A DNA stretch of 64,000 bases from Sympetrum striolatum (Eukaryota; Arthropoda; Insecta; Odonata; Libellulidae): assembly GCA_947579665.1 (NCBI GenBank), contig OX388352.1:72578113-72642112 (forward strand), in the 5' to 3' direction. The notes beneath the pieces are model-generated. The model saw nothing but the letters and a program-made list of their open reading frames with translations, did not search any database and had not been told where the DNA came from. The translations under genes and the position numbers were made by a program. Shown here one piece after another: positions 25,663-37,095 of this stretch; the first letter of the stretch is position 1; each line of letters opens with the position of its first letter.

Positions 25663-25951
25663 CAGGGCATTAGCTAGCATGGGGCAGGTGGGGCGGTGCC
25701 CCAGGGCCCCCGTCCCCGTCGACCACTTTTTTGGCCCTAAAAGAGCCTTATCTCGGCAAAGACTTTAGGGGCCCCTGAAAGAGCCTCAAATTGAACAATT
25801 GTCTCCCAAAATATGCGTCTCCCTATATGCGCGGGAAATTCAAACTAGACAACTCTAGGTGTACTTTAAAATTTGAAAAAAAGATTTCCGTATGTGGGCC
25901 CCCAAATTTACTTGTTGTCCCAGGGCCCCCGAGGCTCTAGCTACGACCCTA
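25663..25951. mobile_element. hAT-type MITE with perfect 8-bp target duplication
   Basis: The left end begins CAGGGCATTAGCTAGC and the right end, reverse-complemented, begins TAGGGTCGTAGCTAGA. Identical ATTATAAA octamers flank it at 25655-25662 and 25952-25959. The interior is unusually GC-rich for the region, with a ggggcggtgcccc hairpin and gggccccc runs. At 289 bp it is non-coding. Confidence 0.85.
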
Positions 25952-26089
25952 ATTATAAATCATGAATAAAACTCTACTGGGAGCCTACATTTTGGGGAAC
26001 ACATTCAAAACATAGGGTATTCTGAAAAGTTCGCGCCGATTTTTAGGAAAATAAAAATATTTGATTTGTATATTCATTTATGTTCTGTT

Positions 26090-26750
26090 TCATTCTCACA
26101 AGAGGAACACCAGGATTGCGGGAAAGGGATTCGCACGAAACTTTCAGGGCACGTGTCCGACCGTTCAATTCAATGGGCCTTTGTTTATGAAAATTTTGCT
26201 ACTGAATATCGGAGTTGGCAACCCCGCCATACACGTGAATTTCCATATGGATCTCGAGAATTTCCACATAGAAAATTATTTTCTTCTATTTTTACCAATA
26301 ACTAATCTTTTTGTGATTAAGTTACATTTTCTAACTTTACAAGCATATATTTTAGCATACATTTATCATAACATACATATCATCGCAGAGAGGGCTAGAA
26401 TCGAAAATAGCCGTACAAATATACAAAAGGGGTTCTTTTGAGTGCGGGCTTTGGAACTCCGCATGGCTGAATAAATTTTGCATACAACCATGCAAGTCAT
26501 TTACGCTGATGCGAGTGAGTTAACATTATACAGAGATTGAAAGTTGACCAAATTTTGAAAAAAAGACGGACTTAGATTTTTTGCGAAATTCTGAAAATTC
26601 AAACCGATGCTGAACCCAATAGAGGAAATTCGTTAGATAAACACAATGACATGATTTTAACCTGAACTTTTTCCTCTATAACATTCGATTTTCAGGATAA
26701 CAATTGAGTATTTGCAAACTTTATTTAACAAAATAGTGGACTTTTGTTTA
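26090..26750 (+). repeat. Dispersed repeat R1, plus-strand arm
   Basis: This arm matches 28930-29520 in inverted orientation over at least 550 bases. Shared words include gaacaccag, gcacgaaactttcagggcac, ccatatggatctcgag, gagtgcgg, catacaaccatgc and agttgaccaaattttg. Overlapping open frames at 26061-26441 and 26066-26305 are by-products; the peptides show no domain. Confidence 0.85.
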
Positions 26751-26819
26751 AGAGATAATGTTTATCCAACGGGAGCAAAATAGTAGAAATCTACCTCAAC
26801 CGATGCGGGTGTATTTATA

Positions 26820-27690
26820 TGTATATATATACGAGTAAAATGCTGCTTGCATAATGCAAGCAAATGGTTTATAGCATAACATAAATATACATACACACGC
26901 AATGTGTCAACTATTTGTCTTGAAGGTAAAGACTCTGAAAGAATTATGAAAATTCAACCAATATGTTTTAAATGGGAGATATAGGTACCGCCCGGTATCG
27001 AACCCGGGTCTTCCAGGTGATACTTACTATGCAGCACAACAGAAGATCACCGTTTCTAACTATGTGTGAAAACTCAAGCCGAAATTTTTTCTGCAACCGC
27101 CTCCACGACGTCCTACTTTTCCCTTATATTCTTTATGTGAGAAATATTTACGTGCTCTGGCATCGAACCCAGGAGCAGCACGGTCTTATCTAAATATTTT
27201 CTTAAACCGAGTCTTAATATACATCTTCCAGCTAAGCAAGAACTTTCTATCATTTCGATAAGTGCATCAAAAAAATAGTAAAAACTACCCCAATCTATTT
27301 TAAATGGGAGATTTTTGCATCGTCCTAGCATCGAACCCAGGACATTTTCTGTAGAAGTCATTAATGTTTTCGATAGATCATGACCATATATGTAAGCTCC
27401 TTGAATTTCGATTCTCTACCTCTCCGGAAAGTATTTTTTTAGAAATTCCCGAAAATCAAAGCAATGCATTTAAATGGGGAAAATCGCGATTTTGGGGCCT
27501 TCTGGCATCGTACCCATGACACTGAGGTTCAAAGTGGCATGTTTCCTGGGGTTTCACGTTTGGGCCTATACGCTGTAAAAATTTCAAGTCAATGACGCTT
27601 GTGGTTTAGCCAGTGAATTAGTATCCTATCTGGGTATCTATCTATATGAATGAATCCGGAGAAGCGTCTATATATAATACATACTACGTT
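26820..27690 (-). repeat. Array of about 167-bp tRNA-like units (A-B-C-D), copy at 27 kb
   Basis: Four units each carry an antisense B-box-like motif (catcgaaccc or close variant) at 26996, 27161, 27329 and 27506, spaced 165, 168 and 177 bases. Reverse-complemented, each gives GGGTTCGATR. In unit A it sits in a perfect 5-bp stem (CCCGG paired with CCGGG). The left end has acgagtaaaatgctgcttgc and the right end gaatccggagaagcgtctat; both recur around the array at 48.1-49.3 kb. The A unit also has an A-box-like tagttagaaacgg. No gene is encoded. Confidence 0.8.
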
Positions 27691-28018
27691 ATTATTTGAA
27701 GCTTTCTGAAGTGTAATCGGAAATAAAATCCCCAATTTGCCCCACGATAGAATCATCGAATTTACGACAACACCTCAAGGGCCGAATCCGCGCGGTGGAG
27801 TATCACCAAAGTTATCTCGGTTTGAGAGGAACTATGGATCAATACGGTTTTCGATAGCATGTTTTGTTGTTTATAAGCTACTTTATTCACTCTATAAGTA
27901 TTATATAATGAGTATATTACAAAGATATAGTATATAAGATGAGAAGTCATAATGGAAAACCACAGTTTAATTCATTGAGATTGGTGAACATCTCCGCCTC
28001 GGCTGTTATTTAAATCCT

Positions 28019-28036
28019 ACGTCTTAATTAAGACGT
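28019..28036. repeat. Perfect 18-bp palindrome
   Basis: The half-site is ACGTCTTAA, repeated inverted with no spacer. Its function is unknown and it lies in repeat-rich intergenic DNA. Confidence 0.9.
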
Positions 28037-28734
28037 GCAACCATACCAAAGGAACTTACCTGCTACATCATATTCTCTTTTATATAATTTTTCATCAAAA
28101 CAAGTTTCTATCGATTTTAGATGCCAGGAAGGGCCAAACAAGTATGAAACGAAATTTTACCTGACGATTCAGGTTTACCGACTTGTTCGTTTAAGTCATT
28201 CCCCAAAATGTACACCCTTTAGTCATGGTGTTGGAAATATTTGTGATTTAAGTTTTTCCTTTTCAAATAACACCCGAATAGTTGTGAAATACAAAGATTT
28301 AACGAAATTTTGTTTATTTATGTTTTTATTTTATGCGATTAAATTTCCGGCATCATGAGTACAAATTAAGGGAAACTGGCAATATATTATTCTAGAATTT
28401 GGAAGACAAGGATTCAACGATGAACGCGGTTTATAGCTATCGAAGCAAATGTTAACAAAGGTTATAACATTTTCCTTTAAAGGCAGTCTTTGGCCTTTCC
28501 ATCCTATCCGCCGAGAAGTAAAGGCACTCGTACACATATGTGTGTGTATGGGAAGAACACTGTTGAATTTTGAAAATAAAAAAAAACACATAAAACATCT
28601 GTGAGCAGATTCTTACGGAGGGTATTGATCTGCCGTCGATTCAAAGGTTTTATTTGAATATATCTTTACCTTTTACGTTACGGAAGCACATCTGCTAAAA
28701 TAAATCTTCAAAAATCCAAGTAATACTCAATTAT

Positions 28735-28820
28735 GGAAAAATGTGTAATTTGGGGCCTTCTAGGATCGAACCAACGATACTTAGGCTATAATTTTAAGAT
28801 TTGATGGTTAGCACCCACAC
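28735..28820 (-). repeat. Solitary D-type unit of the tRNA-like array
   Basis: The words ttggggccttct and atcgaacca-cgatact-agg match the D unit around 27495-27530 and 49120-49160. It lies outside the two arrays. Confidence 0.6.
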
Positions 28821-28929
28821 AAAAAAGGCTACGATAATTGTGGTTTTTGCTAAGAATTTGCAGCCGACATGCTGCTGATAACCTTCAAAATATAACAGAT
28901 GAATAAGGTTAGATAAAGTATGCAAATAC

Positions 28930-29530
28930 TATTAATACTATTATAATTTCGCAAAAAATCTAAGACCGACATTTTTCGCAAAATTTGGTCAACTCTGAAT
29001 CTCTGTGTAATGTTAACGCAATCGCATCAACGTAAATTACTCGCATGGTTGTATGCAATATTTATTCAGCCATGCGAAGTTTCAAATTCCGCACTCAAAA
29101 AACCCCTTTCGTATATTTGGCCGGCTATTTCCGATTCCAGCCCAATCCCCACCCCACCCTAGCCCACACCCACTAGCACCACCCCCCACATGCGATGATA
29201 TGTAAATTATGATAAATGCTAACTAAAAAGTAAAGGATTCTAGGAAGGTAAGAAGATGAAATGTAATCGCAAAAAGATAAGTTATCGGCGAAAAAATGGA
29301 AGAAAATAATTTCCTAAGTGGATAATCTCGAGATCCATATGGAAATGCACGTGTATGGCTGGGTTGCCTAACCCCGATGTTCAGTTGAATTCTCATAATC
29401 AAAAGCCCATTGTGTTGAACGGTCGGAAACGTGTCCAATATTTCAAGCAAAAAACGTGCCCTGAAAGTTTCGTGCGTATGCGTTTCCCAAAAATCTGGTG
29501 TTCCCCTCATCATCGGAAAGCGATTCAGTA
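28930..29530 (-). repeat. Dispersed repeat R1, minus-strand arm
   Basis: This is an inverted partner of 26090-26750. It contains an extra CA/CCCC-rich insertion (about 29140-29190: cccaccccaccctagcccac) absent from the plus arm. The 109-codon frame at 29223-29552 lies across the repeat and has no domain. Confidence 0.85.
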
Positions 29531-29559
29531 ACAATACACGGAATACTATCAAAATGGAA

Positions 29560-31590
29560 TAAAAAAACTTAAGCTCTTCCGATTTGCTTTTAGCTTTAAG
29601 AATTATTTTTTCTTCCGCAAAACTAAAGCAAACGAATTAGTCGAACGAAATTCATGAAGTTATCAAATTTTTAAAACTTATACGTGTTTCACATTCATAT
29701 TTTATTATTACGCAAAATATTAATTAAATAATAAATTTTAGACGGCAATCATTTTGATCGATCCGTTTAAATTTTGTCATTGTAATTTTTTTATTTTCTT
29801 ATTCTGTCTTTTAATTGTTTAGATTTTATGATTAATTGTTTATTAATTAGTTTAATTATCAGTTTATTTTTACTTACATGTAAACGTACGACTATTTCTT
29901 TTCTGTATGATATTATTGGTTTGTCTTCTTGTCTTTATATTTCATTTAATCACATTTCGTCCACTGAATGAGGAAGCTTTGCATGTTCCGCAACATGTCT
30001 AGTTTCCTCATTCTATTGTCATGGCGTTCCATGAAGTCCAGCCTCCTCATATTAATGTTAACTCATTGCATCGTTAAATTTTGTTTCCTATCTGTAAGTT
30101 TCTTAGATTTTACTAATTTTAACTTAATTTTAGATTACACACCCCATCATGAGGGTGTTTTCCTACAATGGAAACTTTTTTCCAAGCTCTTAGCTTATGT
30201 TTTTTTAATCCATAAAGAAGTCTACTTCTGTGTACTTTTTCCAAGCTATCTCTTTCTTTAAATTTATATGACGAAAGGTTAGATGTAAGCAGAGACTTTA
30301 TAGTCTTGATCTCGCCCAAAATAAAGTCATTTATTATTATTTACTCCTTGTTGAACATGGACAAGGAAATAACTCATTAATTGTAACAATGAACATACAC
30401 TAAAAATTGACCTTCATACTTTACATCTTTGAATTAAATATGCAGAAGACGGTTTCAAATATTTATTTCTCTAAGATTATTAATTATAATAAACGTCGAG
30501 GCAACGCCGATCATCTTAGCCTAAACAAAATAGTCGTTAGTCCCCATTCGATTGATAGGAGGCAATTGGGAATTTCTGCGGGGCATACATACCGTATCGA
30601 ACTAGCATTGAATGATAAACATGATCATAACTCATATTTATACATCATTCGCGCGAAAAGTAATAAAAACTCGCGATTGCGTCGATCATTACAAAAATAC
30701 TCGAGTCAAGGTTCCTCTAACACGGAAAGAGAGAACTAAGAGAAACAGATTGTGCAATGGCTGCAACGGATAACATTATCTAAAATTGAAAGCAAAAAGG
30801 AGTAAAACTCGAGGAAAAATGGTACTTACTCTGCTTGGGAACATTTATGCTTAGATATAGATGGGTAGAACGTTTACCAAGAAAGATCTTGGAGTGAAAT
30901 CATGCCAAACATATCGAAAAGTCGGCAATCGATCGAAGAAAGAAAGCGGCAAGGGAAAGTAAGAATTGATAGAGGAAAACGAAAGGAGTGATGATGAACT
31001 TGATGCAACGAAGTTCATTCTCAATGAATAATGTGAGATATTTCTTTTCATACGATGCCCATCTCTCAATCGAATAATATATTATAATCAAATCAGAATT
31101 ATGTGTGTAGAATTCTTAGCTACGATTGGTGAATGGAGGCATTCTTAAGTGCAAACCTTTTTCCCTATAAAAAACTTACAATGCTCTTTTTGGTTGGCAA
31201 CTATATAGAACTTAAGAACGCACAATCCCTTCCCTGCAATACTATTCTATATCTTAGGAACACCCAAGTTTGGATCACAGGTGATGGATTACTGAGGTGA
31301 ACGACAGAGTATCTCTGTAGTACATACATAGAACCGTATTTCTAACGATCTAGGAGTCAATTTAAACCCAGATGGCCAGTATTTCTTTCTTTGAGCCAGT
31401 TTAAGAATTACTATAACTATTTCCCCTGAGACCCTCAGAGGGACTTAAAACAAAAGGTAAGAGTAAAGAGTATCAAGATGCATATGGATGCCAAACACAC
31501 ATTTTTAGATATCAGCTGAAATTTAATGGAATAAATGTTGGAAAACGGCTGTTATTGAATTGGAAGTTTAAATAACCAAGTTGGAACTAA
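29560..31590. other. Intergenic DNA without recognised gene
   Basis: The open frames at 29968-30261 and 30407-30739 have no motif, signal or splice support. The stretch aataaagtcatttattattattt at about 30320 resembles a retroelement 3' tail but is not assignable. Confidence 0.35.
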
Positions 31591-31599
31591 TACCATCAA

Positions 31600-32410
31600 G
31601 TACCACCTACTCGTTTTTCTCTATCAGTGAGAAAGCCTTTCATCAAATTTATCAATTCTGCATTGATACCCACATCTTCTAATTTATGCAACAATTTATG
31701 ATGAGGTACCTTATGCTTCCGAAAATCTAAAAATAATGTGACGACTTGTTTATGTTTTTCGGCAGATTTCAGAATGTCGTGGACTTATAAAGCCAGCTGA
31801 GATTTGCAAGAACGAGTCTTATGAAAAACGTGTTGATATCTAACTATGAAATTGGACGTTTCAAGAATACCTATTAGAGAGAACTATTGTATGTTTCATT
31901 ATTTTAGCACTCAGTCATATTAAAGAGATATAGTAAGATCCTTTAAGCCGCTTTTAGATAATGGAGTGACATTTTCAATTTTCCAATGTTTCGGGACCTT
32001 ACCTTCGCTCATACTTTTGTCAAATATTACTTTAAAAAGAGTTCCTACGCTCTCCGTTACTTACTTGAATACTAGCGCCGGTACGTCTTCAGGACCCGGA
32101 GCTTTATAGTAGTAGTAGTATTCTTAAAAGTGCTTCGACAGCTTAGGTCATTTCGCACATTAGCTCCCACCGGGAATCGAACCCGGGACCGCTTTCACCG
32201 AAGGCAAACGCGCTGTCCACATGACTATCCGGGAGACCTCCGGAGGATACCTCTTTATTTGGTCTAATCTGTTTAATGATGCCGTCTTCTCTGAAGGTGA
32301 TTTTCGACTTTGATTCAGGTTCATCAACCTGCGGGAGAGTATTTGATGCATTGTTAGACGTTAAAACGCTTCAGAAATAAAATCTTTCAAGATATTATCT
32401 TTGCCTCTAG
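31600..32410 (-). pseudogene. Non-LTR retrotransposon reverse transcriptase fragment, interrupted by a SINE
   Basis: Translating the minus strand in pieces gives the hallmarks of a LINE reverse transcriptase: upstream IIKQIRPNK (about 32265-32290), then KAPGPEDVP (about 32085-32110), SEGKVPKHWK (about 31980-32010), and the motif-A region TLFLDFRK followed by VPHHKLLHKLEDVGI (about 31690-31740). A GF-x-RSC-like region reads HKTRSCKSQLAL. Several stops and frameshifts are present, so it is dead. The reading breaks between IRPNK and KAPGP, exactly where a tRNA-like SINE sits (32108-32239). The clade cannot be fixed by eye; jockey- or CR1-like is likely. Confidence 0.8.
32108..32239 (-). repeat. 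tRNA-derived SINE inserted in a LINE relic
   Basis: Reverse-complemented, it begins ggtctcccggatagtcatgt and contains ggacagcgcgtttgcc and cccgggttcgattcccggtg. That is a strong B-box in a closed T-arm-like stem. It ends in an (act)n tail. It breaks the reverse-transcriptase frame of the flanking LINE fragment. No clear target duplication is visible. Confidence 0.75.
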
Positions 32411-33570
32411 TATCGATAACTACATTACCGCTATTATACTTTAACAAATCTACTGTTTACTCTTTACCTTGGATCTCACGTACGTACGACCAAAACACTT
32501 TTGGAAATTGCAAAATCTACCCCAACTCCGAATGCCTCCACCTTTGGTATCCCTTCCCCGCATTCTCATGGGGTGAGTCTCTTCTATGGAGAGCATTGTT
32601 GGCAAATTCTCTAAATTCACAAATCCCGAAGACGTACGTATGGCATATTTTTAAGAAATACAAGAGAACGATCAGCGAAGGTTGGCAACCACGAGGAAGT
32701 GAAGGTCGTATCGTGGAGTACACGGGGTAATGAATTCTCATGAGTGGGGATACGCCCCTCCGAGGAGAAGATGCGCGAAAATTTTCGCGTAGGCTCTCTT
32801 ATATCTACTATGCCGTACTATAATAACACGAGAAATAAGATTTTTTCCTTCCACCTCATATAAATTAAGATTGCCCTTCGAAACTCACTGATAGCTTTTC
32901 AAAAGTATGCCTAAAAAGATCTAAAAGCAGTTTCTGAGGAAATTCCTTTAAAAAAAATACAAAAACAGAATTGAAAATGATTTACAGTGATTGTGGAATA
33001 GAATTTATGGCAGGCGTTGATAATGGGAGCCATGCTCGCTATTCCGCTCCATTTAAAACCACATTTCTTTCAACATTCCTATTCTTTGATCTTACCAACA
33101 AGAGGAACGCTTTGTGAGTTCTAATATCTCGCATATATAATGAGACTAAAGCCTTTGACTAAGATCTTAATAACCAAGGATTGATAAGGGATGTTTGCTT
33201 TGGTTATTTTGGAGGTTATTTTCAGTGATTTTGAGAATGGTACACGCGAATGGAGCGATAGTCAGCGTAAACAAGAGAAATGGCCCACCATTCTCTCAGA
33301 GATTTTATCGGAACTTTTCATTATCACCATTATAAAAGACTTTTTTGGAAGGTTTATCAAAGGTTTCTCTTAGTTTGAGCAACAACTCGAAGCAAAAAGC
33401 ACAAATATTCTCGTCCTACATCTATTAAATTGGAGCGGATTCAAATGATCATTTGTGTAAATTTAATTCGTCATTGTTAAAATAGAAAGAGCACAGAGCT
33501 CCGTCATACAGATAGAGAACGTGAAATAAATGAGACAGCGAACTTCGTATTTCCCGTAAGTTTTAATAAC

Positions 33571-33610
33571 AACCGGTTTCGGTCTTGCAGCGGGTCGTTG
33601 ATGGACCAGA
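33571..33610 (+). repeat. AACCGGTTTCGG repeat motif
   Basis: aaccggtttcggtcttgcag here resembles cgaccggtttcagctatctt at 58935. I recall similar motifs as common in dispersed insect repeats, but I cannot name the family. Confidence 0.4.
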
Positions 33611-33879
33611 TGGATGAAAATTTTACATTCAAAGGGAATCCTAATGTAAAAATGAGAACAGATGCGGTATTGTTTCAGCAACTCAGTTAACGTTTAGTAA
33701 CCACATCAATCATAATTTGAGTCATATCATGAATCATATTTTGCGTAATGATAAGGGGATCGTCGTTTTGAAGAGGTGATAATCCTTCCTGACTCAGTAT
33801 ATACAATAACTATTAAAAAAACGTACGGACAGACTAACAGTCTTACGGGTTAGATGAAGTATATTCCGAAGAGATGTAA

Positions 33880-34210
33880 ACCAACATGTGGAAGATATAT
33901 CTTCTATCACTAGTGATAGAAGACTTGAGTATCGACGGAAACCTTTTGAAAAATTTATCACTACCGATTTTGGGGAGGAGATAACTGATATTGTTATCCC
34001 AGTTATAAACTTGCAATCTTCGGGAGAAAACAAAAAAGCGATACAGGGAAGTAGTTGCCAGGACAGATAGTTACTTTTGGTCGGTTTTCCCACGAAGTAT
34101 TAGAGAAGCTAATAGATCTCCAGGTTAGTTAGGGATGTCGGTGTTTTACACCCCCTGCCACGCGCTGCTGGCGGATTGCAGGGTTTAAATGTATATGTAA
34201 ATAAATAATC
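33880..34210 (+). pseudogene. LINE 3' end: C-terminal coding remnant plus A-rich tail
   Basis: The frame reading DSYFWSVFPRSIREAN (about 34063-34110) resembles the FPR-x-I-R-x-WN motif near the C-terminus of many arthropod LINE polyproteins. FYTPCHALLADCRV and a stop follow, then aaataaataa at 34198-34208 as the 3' tail. One stop breaks the frame. The perfect palindrome at 33900-33923 lies upstream within the same stretch. Confidence 0.5.
33900..33923. repeat. Perfect 24-bp palindrome
   Basis: The half-site is TCTTCTATCACT, repeated inverted with no spacer. It has the potential to form a cruciform. Confidence 0.9.
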
Positions 34211-34367
34211 GTAGATACCTTAATACAATTTGGTTTTAAATTCTATCATTTCAGGCTGTACATCGTGGAAGGACATTATAAGATTATGGAAAAATAACAC
34301 AGTAAACTTCCACACTGAAGTTTAATGTGCTATATTTAAGTAACCTTTCTACGTGGTTTTATTTTCC

Positions 34368-34415
34368 ATTTTGTTCCTGGGTTCGATGCCAGAGGATTTT
34401 CCGAATTTCCTCCTA
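34368..34415 (+). repeat. Solitary B-type unit of the tRNA-like array
   Basis: tcctgggttcgatgccagag is the reverse complement of the catcgaacccagga word of the 27 kb and 48 kb arrays. Confidence 0.5.
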
Positions 34416-34725
34416 ATGAATAATTAGAAAACCCAAAACGATTTGTAGGGAACTTTCCGAACGAACCTCGAAAGGAAACTATTTATGGGTTGATACCGCG
34501 TTTACGTTACGGATAGATATTAGTGGAAAGTCATAGGCCGAAATTGCTCGACAGCTCGATTGAACGACACCTCGACTTAGTTCCATAATAAATAAGCTGT
34601 CGCAGATACTTGCGCCGCAGATACTTCCGTCGTAGAAGATATATATAATTGTTTATGGGATTGGCTGGTTGGAGATATCCTTCTATCAAGCTGTCGGTCA
34701 ACTGAGCTACCGGGGAATCGAGCAG

Positions 34726-34890
34726 TCGAGCGTCTGTTCAAGTGAGCGTCTATCAAGTGAGCGTTAGTCAAGTGAGCCTCTGTCAAGTGAACGTCTGTCA
34801 AGTGAGCGTCTGTCAAGTGAGCGTCTGTCAAGTGAGCGTCTGTCAAGTGAGCGTCTGTCAAGTGAGCGTCTGTCAAGTGAGCGTCGGTCA
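34726..34890. repeat. 15-bp minisatellite, about 11 units
   Basis: The unit is AGTGAGCGTCTGTCA. Five units from 34801 to 34875 are identical, while those at both edges carry one or a few substitutions. Because 15 is divisible by three, two long minus-strand frames stay open (34577-34891 with a HLTDA repeat and 34764-34949). They are not genes. The flanks contain related gctcgattgaacgac and ggtcgatcgaac words. Confidence 0.95.
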
Positions 34891-35104
34891 TTCGAAGTAG
34901 ACCCGGCGCTCGGTTCGATGCTGGTCGATCGAACTTCTATCAGGAACACATTGTGGTCGATATAAGAATTTTAATAAAGCGCTGCCTAAGGTGATAAAAA
35001 ATTGTTACCCGATATGATGATTAAGAGCGTGTTATCCGTAAATATACGCAGACTCATTCAAAAGCGGTCATGGTGGCATTAAAATAATTATCTCCTGCTT
35101 AAGC

Positions 35105-35525
35105 TTTTAATTTAACAAAATAATCATCTTCTTCAGTTATCAACCTATTGGTTGGTTTGCAGCAGCCGTTGTCGCAGTTGTGCTTTCTATTTAATCTCTT
35201 TATAAGTCTTACATCCCACATCTTCCATAATTTGTTTGATGTATGATAGCCTGGGCCTTCCTCTATATCTCTTTCCTTCAACATATCCTTCTATAACTAG
35301 TTTTACTATACTTTCGTGGCTCAGTATATGACCAAAAGGCACATCTCATCTTTTCGTAAAGTTTTCCATAACTTCCTTTCCGTAACTTTCCTGAAAACTT
35401 CCTCATTTGTTATTCTAACATACAATCTTATTTTCATCATTCTTCTGTAAAACCAAAGCTCAAAGGACTCTAATCTTATTATTCTCTTTTGAATCAACAG
35501 TCCAAATTTCGCATACAAGAGCACA
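35105..35525 (-). pseudogene. LINE polyprotein C-terminal fragment, frameshifted
   Basis: On the minus strand the first part reads IIRLESFELWFYRRMMKI and ITNEEVFRKV (35524 down to about 35360). After a one-base shift near 35345 it continues FGHILSHESIVKLVIEGYV, GKRYRGRPRLSYIKQIMED and VGCKTYKEIK. This order (R-LE-FE-W-RRM, TNEEV, GHIL-H, RGRPR-Y-QI-DVGC) is characteristic of the C-terminus of LINE endonuclease/reverse-transcriptase polyproteins. Frameshift and stops make it a relic. It is upstream, in transcription sense, of the reverse-transcriptase fragment at 31.6-32.4 kb but is not the same copy, since the order is wrong. Confidence 0.8.
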
Positions 35526-35559
35526 CATTAATTCTTTTTACGCAATTTTATAACATCAT

Positions 35560-37085
35560 TTTAAGTAGGCACTGTTTTTCTTCGCCCTGTTATAAGATAG
35601 CGTATGATGTTTCTGGTTGGCATCAGTTTAAATATTTGAATATTTTGAATTAAAGGGCGTAAAATTGTAGCTATAGGTTCATCTAATATCCTCGTTCAGT
35701 GACTGGCCGTATTGGACAAAGTTTAGCCCCACTGGCTGTAAGGGCATCTCTCCTGTACTGAAAGCATAGCCCCACCTCTTCTCGCGATGGATGCCCCAGA
35801 TCTTTAGGTATATGTGCCTTATTAGTATCAATTTAACTTCAAGGTGATACTGATTATGGCTTTTTTCAAGAAAACGTTTGTAATCTGCATTTTATTTTCA
35901 ACTCAAATTTAAATCCACGGCATTTTATGCACGATCAAAAGATGAGATTATTTAGTAAGTACTAGGGTGGAGCGTTTTATCACTTTTTTCTGATCGAAAT
36001 GTAATACCCGAGGCCCACCCACATGGACATTACAAATATAATTTTTTTTCGAAATAAAAAAATATCTTCTGCGAGAACATTTTCCTCGAAGTTTCGAAGT
36101 TTCGACAAAAGCATCAAAATTTTCATAATATTTTTCAGTTAATACGACAATATTTTGTGTTTATTCTAGCCTGCATTCATACCAATTGCAATTTTCATTA
36201 TAATTTTAAATGGATATTTTTCTCTAAATGTAATACTACAATTTTTGGCTAAAAGTTTGCAAATGAAACTTATAAACAGTTTTTAAATTTAACTTAAATG
36301 TTTAGTTATATCCTAATTTCAAGTTAAATTTAACAATTTTGTCATATAACAAGCGATTTCCAGATTAAATTCAGTTTAAGCTAATGGGTCCACAGAGGTC
36401 TCACCCGAACACTCGGGAGAGATGGCCAAATAATTTTGGGTGAAAATGTTTATATACTAAATTTATATATATACTGTCAATAATAAATAAATTTTATATT
36501 CTATCACGAAGTTTCACATTCTTGTTATCACTTAAGTCATTGTTATGAATTCATTTCCTTAGGTGGGGCATCTCTACCGGAATTAACTTTTATGAAAAAA
36601 TTGATGCGATAATACCCTAAGAAATGAATAAGTACTTTTAATATTTACAAATATTTGAAAACAGCCATCGGTCACATTTACTTTTTGCTTATAAATTTAA
36701 AAACAATGACTTTGAATTAATATTACTTTAATTAAATTAAGGAAATCAATAGTCAGAAATTTAATTGCTCTCAGTACAGAAATTTTAAGTTAAAAACAAG
36801 AAACAGACGGAATATTTTCGACTAAGGATTCAATTATTCTGAAGTATTATAATGCAATGCATCCACAACATCCTCATTTACAAGACGCAGTTACCCCAAA
36901 AAAACACGATCCTTTGCTCTAACTGTCAATACAGCGAAGTACTAGATAATGCTCACGCTTATTACTTCAATTGATCACGCACAGTTCTGCTAGAATATCT
37001 TAAATGTACGATGTAAATAACATCAAGTCTTCCTCAATATGAAAAATAAAATTAAAATATATTGAAGTACAGCTAGCAGCATAAA
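35560..37085. other. Intergenic DNA, no recognised feature
   Basis: AT-rich with no convincing coding or repeat signal. A word near 35700-35810 (tagccccac occurring twice) suggests an old repeat. Confidence 0.35.
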
Positions 37086-37095
37086 AAAGTTACCA

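Noticed and set aside
26061..26441. 126-codon plus frame, with 29223-29552 on the minus strand
   Set aside because: Both lie in the dispersed repeat R1. Their peptides match only because the DNA repeats, and the frames differ between copies.
34577..34949. Two long minus-strand frames with pentapeptide repeats (HLTDA and DRRSL types)
   Set aside because: Both are by-products of a 15-bp DNA minisatellite; any frame without a stop in the unit stays open.
35099..35284. Minus-strand frame reading MLKERDIEEGPG
   Set aside because: Wrong frame of the LINE C-terminus; the neighbouring frame gives RGRPRLSYIKQI, which is clearly the real one.
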